DNA of 64,000 nt from Gemmobacter aquarius (GTDB taxonomy: Bacteria > Pseudomonadota > Alphaproteobacteria > Rhodobacterales > Rhodobacteraceae), in the NCBI RefSeq assembly GCF_003060865.1, contig NZ_CP028918.1:2592001-2656000 (forward strand), written 5' to 3'. Of this stretch, positions 1-7,323 are shown piece by piece. The notes below the pieces were generated by a model. That model searched no databases and had not been told where the DNA came from. It saw nothing but the letters and a program-made list of their open reading frames with translations. Every line of letters starts with the position of its first letter. The first letter of the stretch is position 1. The position numbers and the translations under genes are program-made.

Positions 1-168
1 ATCGTAGTTGCCGCTCGCCTGCAACAGACTGTCCCATTCGTTGCGATACCCCGCCGCACTCGGCAACAGCGCGATCCGCGCCCCCACCTCCAGCAGCCGC
101 GCGGCAGTCTCGGCCCGCTCCATCGAACGGGCAATCCAGTAAAGGTTGTCTGCGGTCCGGCTAAGCAT
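1..168 (-). CDS. Alpha-E domain protein (DUF403), N-terminal part only
   Basis: Only the first 56 codons are in the window; the gene runs off the left edge. It begins at an ATG (166-168) with the N-terminus MLSRTADNLYWIARSMERAE, which is the characteristic opening of alpha-E (DUF403) proteins. These all-helical proteins are usually encoded directly after a circularly permuted ATP-grasp protein and are thought to act with it in an uncharacterised peptide-ligation or amide-forming pathway. The ATP-grasp partner is at 571-1983 on the same strand, but a third, AT-rich gene lies between the two here. The family call is confident from the N-terminus; the biochemical role of the family is not established. 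Confidence 0.85.
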   Translation of the reverse strand, partial: MLSRTADNLYWIARSMERAETAARLLEVGARIALLPSAAGYRNEWDSLLQASGNYD

Positions 169-171
169 CGG

Positions 172-564
172 CTAGTTACCCCAAACTATAAAATACAGCG
201 TAACTAATTGCATACAGACACAAAGCCAAACCAAGTTTCTAAGGCTTGAAATCGACCCTTTTAGCTTTTCTTGAAATGTCATGATTTGGGTTGCAAGCCC
301 GTATGTGCTCGCTACGTCTTGCCTCGTATGGGCGATCAACCTGTCCTTGGTATCACCATCTAACCTGTAAGGCTCAACGCGCTTAAGTGGATCTGAAAAA
401 GCGCCAAGATCCTCATGAAGGATGTTTTGGCCTAAAGCATCTGACAACTTCTTGGCATAATCCACATCGTCTTTATGAATTTCACGAAGCAGTTTGGTCG
501 CTCTCGTATAGGCTTCTTCGGCGAGTTCGCTCTCGCTTTTTGAACTTGATTCTTGAGCAATCAT
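172..564 (-). CDS. Hypothetical tail-anchored membrane protein inserted in the ATP-grasp/alpha-E operon
   Basis: 130 residues of no recognised family. The N-terminal ~105 residues are hydrophilic, charged and probably helical (starts MIAQESSSKSESELAEEAYT). The C-terminus holds one hydrophobic stretch, roughly residues 111-128 (LVWLCVCMQLVTLYFIVW), followed by only two residues, so it looks like a tail-anchored protein facing the cytoplasm. It starts 6 bp after the ATP-grasp stop and ends 3 bp before the alpha-E start, so it is probably co-transcribed and translationally linked. The DNA is visibly richer in A/T than both neighbours and uses AT-ending codons, which suggests recent acquisition. 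I do not recognise a function. Confidence 0.7.
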   Translation of the reverse strand: MIAQESSSKSESELAEEAYTRATKLLREIHKDDVDYAKKLSDALGQNILHEDLGAFSDPLKRVEPYRLDGDTKDRLIAHTRQDVASTYGLATQIMTFQEKLKGSISSLRNLVWLCVCMQLVTLYFIVWGN

Positions 565-570
565 CTCACA

Positions 571-1983
571 TCACTCCGCCAGCACCCAGGTATCCTTGAC
601 GCCCCCGCCTTGGGACGAGTTCACCACCAAGGACCCCTCCTTCAACGCCACCCTTGTGAGGCCCCCGGGCACCAGCTCGATCCGCTCGCCCACCAGACAA
701 TAGGGCCGCAAATCCACATGGCGCGGCGCCACCCCCTCGGCCACGAAGGTGGGCGTGGTCGAAAGCGCCAGCGTCGGCTGGGCGATGTAATTGCCGGGGT
801 CTGCCATGATCCGGTGCCGGAAATTCTCGACCTGCTCCTTGGTCGATTTCGGCCCCACCAGCATCCCGTAGCCCCCCGACCCGTGCACCTCCTTGACCAC
901 CAATTCGCCAAGGTTCGACAGCACGTATTTCAGATCGTCCTCCTTGCCGCATTGCCATGTCGGCACATTGTTGAGCAAAGGCTCCTCACCCAGATAGAAC
1001 CGGATCATCTCGGGCACAAAGGTGTAAACCGCCTTGTCATCTGCCACCCCCGCCCCCGGCGCGGAACAGATCGCCACCCCCCCCGAGCGGTAGACATCCA
1101 TCAGCCCCGGAACGCCCAGCATGCTGTCGGGCCTGAAACACAACGGGTCGATGAAGGCATCGTCGATCCGCCGGTAAACCACATCCACGCGGCGCGGCCC
1201 CTCGGTGGTCCGCATGTATAGAAACTCGCCCTGCACGAACAGATCCTGCCCCTCGACCAGCTCGATCCCCATCAGATCGGCAAGGAACGAATGTTCGTAA
1301 TAGGCAGAATTGAAATGCCCCGGCGTCAGCAGGACCACCACAGGTTCGCCCGTGCATTTCTCGGGCGCGACACTCGCCAAGGTGCGGCGCAGCAATTCGG
1401 GGTAACGGTCCACCGGCTCGATCCGGTTCTCGCGGAACAGGTCGGGAAACATCCGCATCATGATCTCGCGGTTTTCCAGCATATAGGAAACCCCGCTCGG
1501 CGTGCGGCAATTGTCTTCCAGCACGAAGAACTCGTCAGGCCCCGTCCGCACCAGATCGACGCCCACGATATGGCTGTAAACCCCCTTCGGCGGCTTGATC
1601 CCCGCCACGGCCTTTTCATAGGCCTCGTTCTGGTAGACCAGCTTCGACGGCATCCTTCCTGCCCGCACGATCTCGCCCCGCCCGTAAATATCGACCAAAA
1701 AGGCGTTCAACGCCCGCGCCCGCTGCTTGATCCCCTTTTCCAGCTTGCCCCATTCGGCAGCGGTAAAGACCCGCGGAAACATGTCGAACGGAATCAGCCG
1801 GTCCGGATCGCCGCCCTCGCCGTAGACGGCAAAAGTGATCCCGATCCGGCGAAACAACTGCTCGGCCTCGGCCTGCTTGAGGCTCCGCAACTCGGCAGGC
1901 ATCGCCTGCATCCAGTCTTCCAGCCGCGCATAGGGCACGCGCACGCCGCCGCCCTGATACATCTCGTTGAAATAGTCCGTCAC
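571..1983 (-). CDS. Circularly permuted ATP-grasp family protein
   Basis: 470 residues, the usual length for the DUF404/DUF407 (circularly permuted ATP-grasp) family. Recognisable blocks include VVVLLTPGHFNSAYYEHSFL around residues 220-240, VEGQDLFV, and the conserved VVKEVHGSGGYGMLVGP segment near residue 363, the glycine-rich ATP-binding part in permuted order. The start MTDYFNEMYQ is typical. Family members are cytoplasmic and are predicted to form peptide or amide bonds using ATP; in most proteobacteria the next gene encodes an alpha-E protein and often a transglutaminase-like protease follows. Here the alpha-E gene is separated by an extra small gene (172-564). No substrate can be read from the sequence. 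Confidence 0.93.
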   Translation of the reverse strand: MTDYFNEMYQGGGVRVPYARLEDWMQAMPAELRSLKQAEAEQLFRRIGITFAVYGEGGDPDRLIPFDMFPRVFTAAEWGKLEKGIKQRARALNAFLVDIYGRGEIVRAGRMPSKLVYQNEAYEKAVAGIKPPKGVYSHIVGVDLVRTGPDEFFVLEDNCRTPSGVSYMLENREIMMRMFPDLFRENRIEPVDRYPELLRRTLASVAPEKCTGEPVVVLLTPGHFNSAYYEHSFLADLMGIELVEGQDLFVQGEFLYMRTTEGPRRVDVVYRRIDDAFIDPLCFRPDSMLGVPGLMDVYRSGGVAICSAPGAGVADDKAVYTFVPEMIRFYLGEEPLLNNVPTWQCGKEDDLKYVLSNLGELVVKEVHGSGGYGMLVGPKSTKEQVENFRHRIMADPGNYIAQPTLALSTTPTFVAEGVAPRHVDLRPYCLVGERIELVPGGLTRVALKEGSLVVNSSQGGGVKDTWVLAE

Positions 1984-2189
1984 CCGTCTCGCCCCCGCAC
2001 CGTCCCGCCCGTAGCGTTCCGCACGCCCCGTTGTGCCGATCTAATCAGCCCCCTCCCGCAGGGGGAAGGCCTAGCCAAGCGAAGCCTAGGTGCAAGCAAG
2101 GCAAACGCCTATTTTTTAATCAAAATCGCGTAAGTCCCCCGCCACCCCTGCTCTGTCCCCTGTCGCCCCGCCACCCGGTCGCCCCGTTG

Positions 2190-2234
2190 CCCCCCTAATA
2201 CCCCCCAACACCCCCAACACCCCCCCGGCCCCCC
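2190..2234 (-). repeat. Five-tract C/G-rich array, G-quadruplex-capable on minus strand
   Basis: Five C-tracts at 2190-2195, 2201-2206, 2211-2215, 2220-2226 and 2229-2234 are separated by spacers of 5, 4, 4 and 2 bases (TAATA, AACA, AACA, GG). On the minus strand this gives five consecutive runs of 5-7 G with short loops, well above the usual minimum for a G-quadruplex, and an i-motif on the plus strand. It lies upstream of both divergent genes. The tract arrangement is seen; folding and any regulatory role are inference. Confidence 0.6.
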
Positions 2235-2249
2235 AATTCCACACGCGCC

Positions 2250-2303
2250 CCAATATCCCCGGTGGGAAGGCCGCAAAGCCGCGGGGGGCAAACAGCCCCC
2301 CGC
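2250..2303 (+). repeat. Degenerate copy of the AAATATCC intergenic repeat
   Basis: Core CAATATCCCC at 2251-2260, followed by a 9-bp perfect stem (2281-2289 with 2295-2303) closing the five-base loop AAACA. The layout matches the other family members: an A/T core, then C/G, then a GGGGGC...GCCCCC hairpin. It lies just upstream of the exonuclease gene and has the most diverged core of the clear copies. Confidence 0.6.
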
Positions 2304-2371
2304 CACCCCCCTGCCGCAAAATCCGCCCGCTCCGTTTGGCCCCCGCCGCGACACGCGCTATATATCTGCCC

Positions 2372-3442
2372 ATGGCCCGCCAACCCGTTCTCACCTTCAC
2401 CGACCGCGGCATCTACTGTCCGCCAGGCGATTTCCATATCGACCCCTGGCGCCCCGTCCCCCGCGCCCTCATCACCCACGGCCATTCCGACCACGCGCGC
2501 CGGGGCCACGGCCACTACCTGTGCACCCACCAAGCCCTCCCCGTCATCCGCCACCGCCTGGGCGACATCAGCGCCAGCAGCATCGCCTACGGCGAGGCCC
2601 TGCGCATCGGCGCAGTCACCGTCTCTTTCCACCCCGCAGGCCATGTCCCCGGTTCCGCCCAGATCCGCGTCGAACAGGGGGGCGAGGTCTGGGTCGTCTC
2701 GGGCGATTACAAGACCGAACCCGATGGCTTGGCCGAAGCCTTCGAACCCGTCCCCTGCCACGCATTCATCTCCGAATGCACCTTCGGCCTGCCCGTCTTC
2801 CGCTGGCGACCACAGACCGAAACCATGGCCGAAATCTCGGCATGGTGGGCACAAAACGCCGCCATCGGCCGCCCATCGATCATCGGCGCCTACAGCTTCG
2901 GCAAGGCCCAGCGCCTGATGGCGGGCATCGCGCCTTCCGGCCCCATCCTCACCCATGGCGCGGTCGAAGAAATCACCCGCATCCTGCGCGCCCAGGGCTA
3001 CCCCCTGCCCGAAACCACCCGCGTCACACCCGACATCTCTGCCAGATCCCACCCCACCGCGCTTGTGATAGCCCCACCCTCCGCGCTCGGCTCCACATGG
3101 GCCCGCCGCTTCGCGCAGGCCGAGGAAGCCTTCGCCTCGGGCTGGATGGCCGTGCGCGGCATCCGCCGCCGCCGCGCCCTCGGCACCGGCTTCACCGTCT
3201 CCGACCACGCCGACTGGGACGGGCTGAACGCCGCCATCCGCGCCACGGGCTGCGAACGGGTCTTTGTCACCCACGGCTACACAACCCCTTTCCGCCGCTG
3301 GCTCGAAACCCAAGGCTATGACGCTGGCATCGTCGAAACCGCCTATGGCGGCGACAGCGAAGAGGAGGAGGAGGAGGCGACCGCCGAAGTCATAACCGAA
3401 AGCGGAACCGAATCCGAAACCGGAACCGGGGCCACCGCATGA
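2372..3442 (+). CDS. Ligase-associated metallo-beta-lactamase exonuclease (Exo)
   Basis: 356 residues. The metallo-beta-lactamase zinc motif HGHSDH is at residues 36-41, and further metal-binding regions follow (HPAGHVPGS, SGDYK). This is the pattern of the 'ligase-associated DNA damage response exonuclease' family, 3'-5' nucleases normally encoded with an ATP-dependent DNA ligase. The ligase follows at 3645. I chose the ATG at 2372 (MARQPVLTFTDRGIYC), which matches the usual family N-terminus; an upstream in-frame TTG at 2336 would add 12 atypical residues. The C-terminal tail (from about 3360) is a low-complexity Glu/Thr stretch. The helicase and phosphoesterase genes often found in the same operon are absent here. 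Confidence 0.9.
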   Translation: MARQPVLTFTDRGIYCPPGDFHIDPWRPVPRALITHGHSDHARRGHGHYLCTHQALPVIRHRLGDISASSIAYGEALRIGAVTVSFHPAGHVPGSAQIRVEQGGEVWVVSGDYKTEPDGLAEAFEPVPCHAFISECTFGLPVFRWRPQTETMAEISAWWAQNAAIGRPSIIGAYSFGKAQRLMAGIAPSGPILTHGAVEEITRILRAQGYPLPETTRVTPDISARSHPTALVIAPPSALGSTWARRFAQAEEAFASGWMAVRGIRRRRALGTGFTVSDHADWDGLNAAIRATGCERVFVTHGYTTPFRRWLETQGYDAGIVETAYGGDSEEEEEEATAEVITESGTESETGTGATA

Positions 3443-3577
3443 CCCGCCCCGCATCAACGCTGGCTAGGCCCTCCCCGGATGCCGCCCCGAAAGGGCAGAA
3501 AGCCCGCCCCACCCCCACACCCCGCCCCGCAAAACGCCCCTCCCCGCGCACACCCGCCCCTCGCATTTTCTGCCCCG

Positions 3578-3621
3578 AAATATCCTCGGGAGGGGTCCGG
3601 GGAGGGCAGACAGCCCTCTCC
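3578..3621 (+). repeat. AAATATCC intergenic repeat
   Basis: GAAATATCCTCGGG at 3577-3590, preceded by the leader CATTTTCTGCCCC (3564-3576) and followed by a near-perfect hairpin of GGAGGGC and GCCCTCTCC around the loop AGACA. The copy sits between the exonuclease stop and the ligase start and ends about 25 bp before the ligase ATG. It probably folds in the transcript, so it could influence ligase translation or act as a partial terminator. Confidence 0.7.
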
Positions 3622-3644
3622 GGCGCTGGCAAAAGGCACCACCC

Positions 3645-5240
3645 ATGAAAGCCTTCGCCGCCCTCTTCGCCGACCTCGACGGCACCACCAAGACGACGGC
3701 GAAACTCGCCGCCCTGACCCGTTACTTCCAGACCGCACCCGAACCCGACCGGCTCTGGACCATCGCGCTCCTGTCAGGCCGCCGCCCCAAGCGCAGCGTC
3801 AACGCGACCGAACTTCGCACATGGGCCTCCGAAGCCGCAAACCTGCCGCTCTGGCTGTTCGAGGACAGCTACGCCATGGTCGGCGACCTCGCCGAAACCA
3901 TCGCCCTCATCCTGCCGCCCCCCGCCACGACCTCGGCCCACAGCCTGACCGACACCATCGGAACACTGATGTCCCTGAACGGTCGCGCCCCGGAAATCAG
4001 AAAGGCGGCGATCCTCGCCTACTGGTCCGAACTCGACACCGACGAACGCTTCCTTTTCAACAAACTCATCACCGGCGGCTTCCGCATGGGCGTCAGCCAG
4101 GGCCTTATGACCCGCGCGCTGGCCACCGCCACGGGGCAGGACGACTCCACCCTCGCCCACCGCCTGATGGGCGACTGGTCGCCCCTGACCACCAGCTACG
4201 CGGCCCTGACCGGCGGCGCAGACGAAACCGGCCCGAACTCGCGCCCCTACCCCTTCGCCCTTGCCGCCCAACTCGAAGGCCTCCCCGAAACCCTCGGCGA
4301 CTCGACCGACTGGCGCGCCGAATGGAAATGGGACGGAATCCGCGGCCAGCTCATACACCGCTCCGGCGTCTTCGCCCTCTGGTCGCGGGGCGAAGAATTG
4401 GTGACCGACCGCTTCCCCGAATTCGCCCCCTTGGCAGACTTCCTGCCCCAAGGCACGGTGATCGACGGCGAAATCCTCGCATGGGGACAAAACCGCCCCC
4501 TGCCGTTCGCGCAACTGCAACCCCGCATCAACCGCAAGACGGTCCCGAAGAAACTGCTGGCCGAGGCCCCCGCCCGCCTCCTCGCCTATGACCTTCTCGA
4601 AGAAAACGGCCAAGACCTGCGCGCCCTGCCCTACGACACCCGCCGCGCCCGCCTGTCGGCCCTGCTCGGCACCCTGCCCACCACCCTGCCCATCGCCCTC
4701 TCCCCCACCCTCCCCTTCGCCACATGGGACGGGATCACCGCCACCCGCACCACATCGCGCGCCGAAATGGCCGAGGGGCTGATGCTCAAACGCGGCACCT
4801 CGCCCTATCACACGGGCCGCAAACGCGGCGAATGGTGGAAATGGAAGCTCGACCCGTGGTCGATCGACGCGGTGATGATCTATGCCCAATCCGGCCACGG
4901 CCGCCGCGCCAACCTGTTCACCGATTTCACCTTCGCGGTCAGGGATGGCAACGACCTCGTCCCCTTCACCAAGGCCTATTCCGGCCTGACCGACGCCGAA
5001 TTTGCCGAAATCACCCGCTGGGTCGGCAAACACACCCTCGAACGCTTCGGCCCCGTCCGCCGCGTCACCCCCGAACTGGTGTTCGAAATTGCCTTCGAGG
5101 GGATACAGGCCAGCCCCCGCCACAAATCCGGCATCGCGCTGCGCTTCCCCCGCATGGCCCGCTGGCGCCGCGACAAGGGCGTGGACGAGATCGACACCAT
5201 CGAAACCCTGCGCGCCCTTTTGAAGGCCGCCTCCGGCTGA
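3645..5240 (+). CDS. ATP-dependent DNA ligase (LigC-like, exonuclease-linked)
   Basis: 531 residues, the normal size for the bacterial ATP-dependent ligase family paired with the MBL exonuclease. An N-terminal DNA-binding domain (about residues 1-205) precedes the nucleotidyltransferase domain. The adenylated lysine is K228 in the motif KWDGIRGQ; motif III is VIDGEILAW (about residues 270-278), motif IV is around EGLMLKRG, and motif V is WWKWKLDP. An OB-fold domain ends the protein. It seals nicks using ATP, likely in double-strand break or damage repair together with the exonuclease at 2372-3442, 202 bp upstream. Both genes run in the same direction but are separated by an intergenic repeat. 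Confidence 0.95.
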   Translation: MKAFAALFADLDGTTKTTAKLAALTRYFQTAPEPDRLWTIALLSGRRPKRSVNATELRTWASEAANLPLWLFEDSYAMVGDLAETIALILPPPATTSAHSLTDTIGTLMSLNGRAPEIRKAAILAYWSELDTDERFLFNKLITGGFRMGVSQGLMTRALATATGQDDSTLAHRLMGDWSPLTTSYAALTGGADETGPNSRPYPFALAAQLEGLPETLGDSTDWRAEWKWDGIRGQLIHRSGVFALWSRGEELVTDRFPEFAPLADFLPQGTVIDGEILAWGQNRPLPFAQLQPRINRKTVPKKLLAEAPARLLAYDLLEENGQDLRALPYDTRRARLSALLGTLPTTLPIALSPTLPFATWDGITATRTTSRAEMAEGLMLKRGTSPYHTGRKRGEWWKWKLDPWSIDAVMIYAQSGHGRRANLFTDFTFAVRDGNDLVPFTKAYSGLTDAEFAEITRWVGKHTLERFGPVRRVTPELVFEIAFEGIQASPRHKSGIALRFPRMARWRRDKGVDEIDTIETLRALLKAASG

Positions 5241-5250
5241 CCCGTCGCAA

Positions 5251-5300
5251 GCGGGGGTTTCACACCCCCGCACCCCCGTGGGATATTTGAGCGAGCATGA
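5251..5300 (-). repeat. Hairpin plus inverted AAATATCC repeat after the ligase gene
   Basis: An 8-bp perfect stem (GCGGGGGT 5251-5258 with ACCCCCGC 5264-5271) lies just after the ligase stop. Next comes the core GGGATATTTGAGC (5281-5293), which is the repeat family read on the minus strand, with the leader end GCATGAAAGC at 5296-5305. Placed after the ligase, it probably serves as its transcription end; there is no clear T-run. Confidence 0.65.
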
Positions 5301-5383
5301 AAGCAACAAGCAGGCACCCGCCCTTGCACCCCGCCCCCTGCGCCCCCTAGATGTGACGCAAAGCCATTCCCGAAAGGTCCGCC

Positions 5384-7213
5384 ATGACGCTTCCCCTGCC
5401 TCGCCCCGTCTTCGACGCCAACGCTGCCTCGGGTGGCGCCTTCGGCAAACTGCCCGACTGGGACCTGACCGATCTTTACCCCGCGACCGACAGCCCCGAA
5501 TTGAAGCGCGATATGGAGTGGCTGGAAAAGGCCTGCGCCAGTTTCGCCGCCACCTATGAGGGTAAGCTGGCCATCCTCGACGCCGCAGCCCTTCTCGCCT
5601 GTGTGCGCGAATACGAACAGATCGACGTGATCGCCGGTCGCATCATGTCCTTTGCAGGCCTGCGCTACTACCAGAACACAATGGACAGCGACCGCGCCAA
5701 GTTCATGGCCGACGCGCAGGAATCCATCACCGATTTCACCACGCCGTTGGTCTTCTTCACTCTCGAATTTAACCGCCTGGACGAAGCCCACCTCTCCGGC
5801 CTGATCGCCCAAAACGCCGACCTCGCCCGCTACAAACCCGTCTTCGACCGCATGCGCGCCATGCGCCCCTACCAACTGTCCGACGAGCTGGAAAAATTCC
5901 TGCACGACCAGTCCTCGGTCGGCTCTGCCGCATGGAACCGCCTGTTCGACGAAACCATGGCCGGCCTGATGTTCAAAGTCGCGGGGATCGACGAGGAATT
6001 GAACCTCGAAGCGACCCTTAACCTGCTGACCGACACCGACCGCAGCAAGCGCGAGGCCGCCGCCCGCGCCCTTGCCGCCGTCTTCGACAAACACATCAAG
6101 CTCTTCGCCCGCGTCCACAACACGCTGGCCAAGGAAAAGGAAATCGAGGACCGCTGGCGCAAGATGCCCACCCCGCAGACAGGGCGGCACCTGTCCAACC
6201 ACGTCGAACCCGAAGTGGTCGAGGCGCTGCGCAATGCCGTCGTCGCCGCCTACCCCAAACTCTCGCACCGCTACTACCGGCTGAAAGCCAAATGGATGGG
6301 GCTGGAAAAACTGCAAATCTGGGACCGCAACGCCCCCCTTCCCATCGAAACCCCGAAAACCATCGACTGGGACACGGCGCGGGGCATGGTAACCGACGCC
6401 TACGCCGCCTTCGCCCCCGAAATGGCCGACCTCGCCAAACCCTTCTTCGAACGCGGCTGGATCGACGCAGGCGTGAAACCCGGCAAGGCGCCGGGCGCCT
6501 TTGCCCATCCCACCGTCACCACCGTGCACCCCTACGTCATGCTCAACTACCTGGGCAAACCGAACGACGTCATGACGCTGGCCCATGAACTCGGGCACGG
6601 CGTCCATCAGGTGCTGGCCGCAGGCCAGGGCGAACTCCTGTCCTCCACCCCCCTCACGCTGGCCGAAACCGCCTCGGTCTTCGGCGAGATGCTGACCTTC
6701 CGCAAACTGCTCGACGGCGCCCAGACCAAGGCCGAACGCAAGACCCTGCTCGCCGGCAAGGTCGAAAGCATGATCAACACGGTCGTCCGCCAGATCGCCT
6801 TCTACGACTTCGAATGCAAACTCCACGCTGCGCGGGCTGGCGGCGAACTCACCCCCGACGACATCAACGCTCTCTGGATGTCCGTTCAGGCCCAATCCTT
6901 GGGCGATGCCTTCGACTTCATGGACGGCTACGAAACCTTTTGGGCCTATATCCCCCACTTCGTCCACTCGCCCTTCTACGTCTACGCCTATGCCTTTGGC
7001 GACGGCCTCGTGAACGCACTCTACGCCGCCTATGCAGATGGCCTGCCCGACTTCCAGACCAAATATTTCGACATGCTGAAAGCGGGCGGATCAAAACACC
7101 ACAAGGAACTCCTCGCCCCCTTCGGCCTCGATGCCTCCGATCCGAAATTCTGGGACAAGGGCCTGTCGATGATCGCAGGCTTCATCGACGAACTCGAAGC
7201 CATGGAAGACTGA
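5384..7213 (+). CDS. pepF: M3 family oligoendopeptidase F
   Basis: 609 residues, typical for PepF. The zinc-metallopeptidase motif HELGH is at residues 401-405 (context LAHELGHGVHQ), with the downstream Glu ligand expected in the LAETASVFGEM segment about 25 residues later. The enzyme is cytoplasmic and degrades oligopeptides. The ATG at 5384 is preceded by AAAGGT at a suitable spacing. It stands as a separate unit behind the ligase, with its own terminator at 7223-7253. The call is confident. Confidence 0.95.
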   Translation: MTLPLPRPVFDANAASGGAFGKLPDWDLTDLYPATDSPELKRDMEWLEKACASFAATYEGKLAILDAAALLACVREYEQIDVIAGRIMSFAGLRYYQNTMDSDRAKFMADAQESITDFTTPLVFFTLEFNRLDEAHLSGLIAQNADLARYKPVFDRMRAMRPYQLSDELEKFLHDQSSVGSAAWNRLFDETMAGLMFKVAGIDEELNLEATLNLLTDTDRSKREAAARALAAVFDKHIKLFARVHNTLAKEKEIEDRWRKMPTPQTGRHLSNHVEPEVVEALRNAVVAAYPKLSHRYYRLKAKWMGLEKLQIWDRNAPLPIETPKTIDWDTARGMVTDAYAAFAPEMADLAKPFFERGWIDAGVKPGKAPGAFAHPTVTTVHPYVMLNYLGKPNDVMTLAHELGHGVHQVLAAGQGELLSSTPLTLAETASVFGEMLTFRKLLDGAQTKAERKTLLAGKVESMINTVVRQIAFYDFECKLHAARAGGELTPDDINALWMSVQAQSLGDAFDFMDGYETFWAYIPHFVHSPFYVYAYAFGDGLVNALYAAYADGLPDFQTKYFDMLKAGGSKHHKELLAPFGLDASDPKFWDKGLSMIAGFIDELEAMED

Positions 7214-7222
7214 AACGGCAAA

Positions 7223-7253
7223 GGGCGCAGGGGTTTCCCCCCGCGCCCCTTCC
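7223..7253 (+). terminator. Rho-independent terminator of pepF
   Basis: A G/C hairpin starts 9 bp after the pepF stop: GGGCGC (7223-7228) pairs with GCGCCC (7244-7249), with an inner GGGG/CCCC stem around TTT. A short CTTCCC follows instead of a long T-run. Confidence 0.6.
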
Positions 7254-7260
7254 CATTCAC

Positions 7261-7320
7261 GCTGGCCCAAATATCCCGGGGGAGTCGGGCCTTGGCCCGA
7301 CGGGGGCTGGCCCCCTCTTT
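7261..7320 (+). repeat. AAATATCC intergenic repeat with two hairpins
   Basis: Core CCAAATATCCCGGGGG at 7267-7282, then the perfect stem GTCGGGCC/GGCCCGAC (7284-7291 with 7294-7301) and then GGGGGC/GCCCCC near 7302-7315, ending in CTCTTT. It lies between the convergent pepF and Gfo/Idh/MocA genes, so it could terminate transcription from either side. Confidence 0.7.
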
Positions 7321-7323
7321 GCC

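Larger units (their letters stand above)
1984..2371. other. Intergenic region between divergent genes, with C-tract array and repeat
   Basis: A 388-bp gap between the divergently transcribed ATP-grasp operon and the exonuclease gene. It should hold both promoters, though I see no clear -35/-10 pair. The left third contains an imperfect inverted repeat around 2068-2092. The middle has a run of five C-tracts (2190-2234), and the right third has a degenerate copy of the AAATATCC repeat family (2250-2303). I see no gene in it. Confidence 0.7.

Noticed and set aside
2336..2371. Upstream TTG start for the exonuclease
   Set aside because: It would add 12 residues not typical of the family; ATG 2372 gives the canonical N-terminus.
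3439..3648. 69-codon ORF between exonuclease and ligase
   Set aside because: Pro/Arg-rich frame through the intergenic repeat with no ribosome site.
3774..5309. Long minus-strand open frame opposite the DNA ligase
   Set aside because: A high-GC shadow rich in Gly/Ala/Val with no family motifs; the ligase on the plus strand has all its motifs.
4976..6967. Long minus-strand open frame opposite pepF
   Set aside because: Shadow of a GC-rich gene; composition (Gly/Val/Phe-rich) is typical of antisense frames here.
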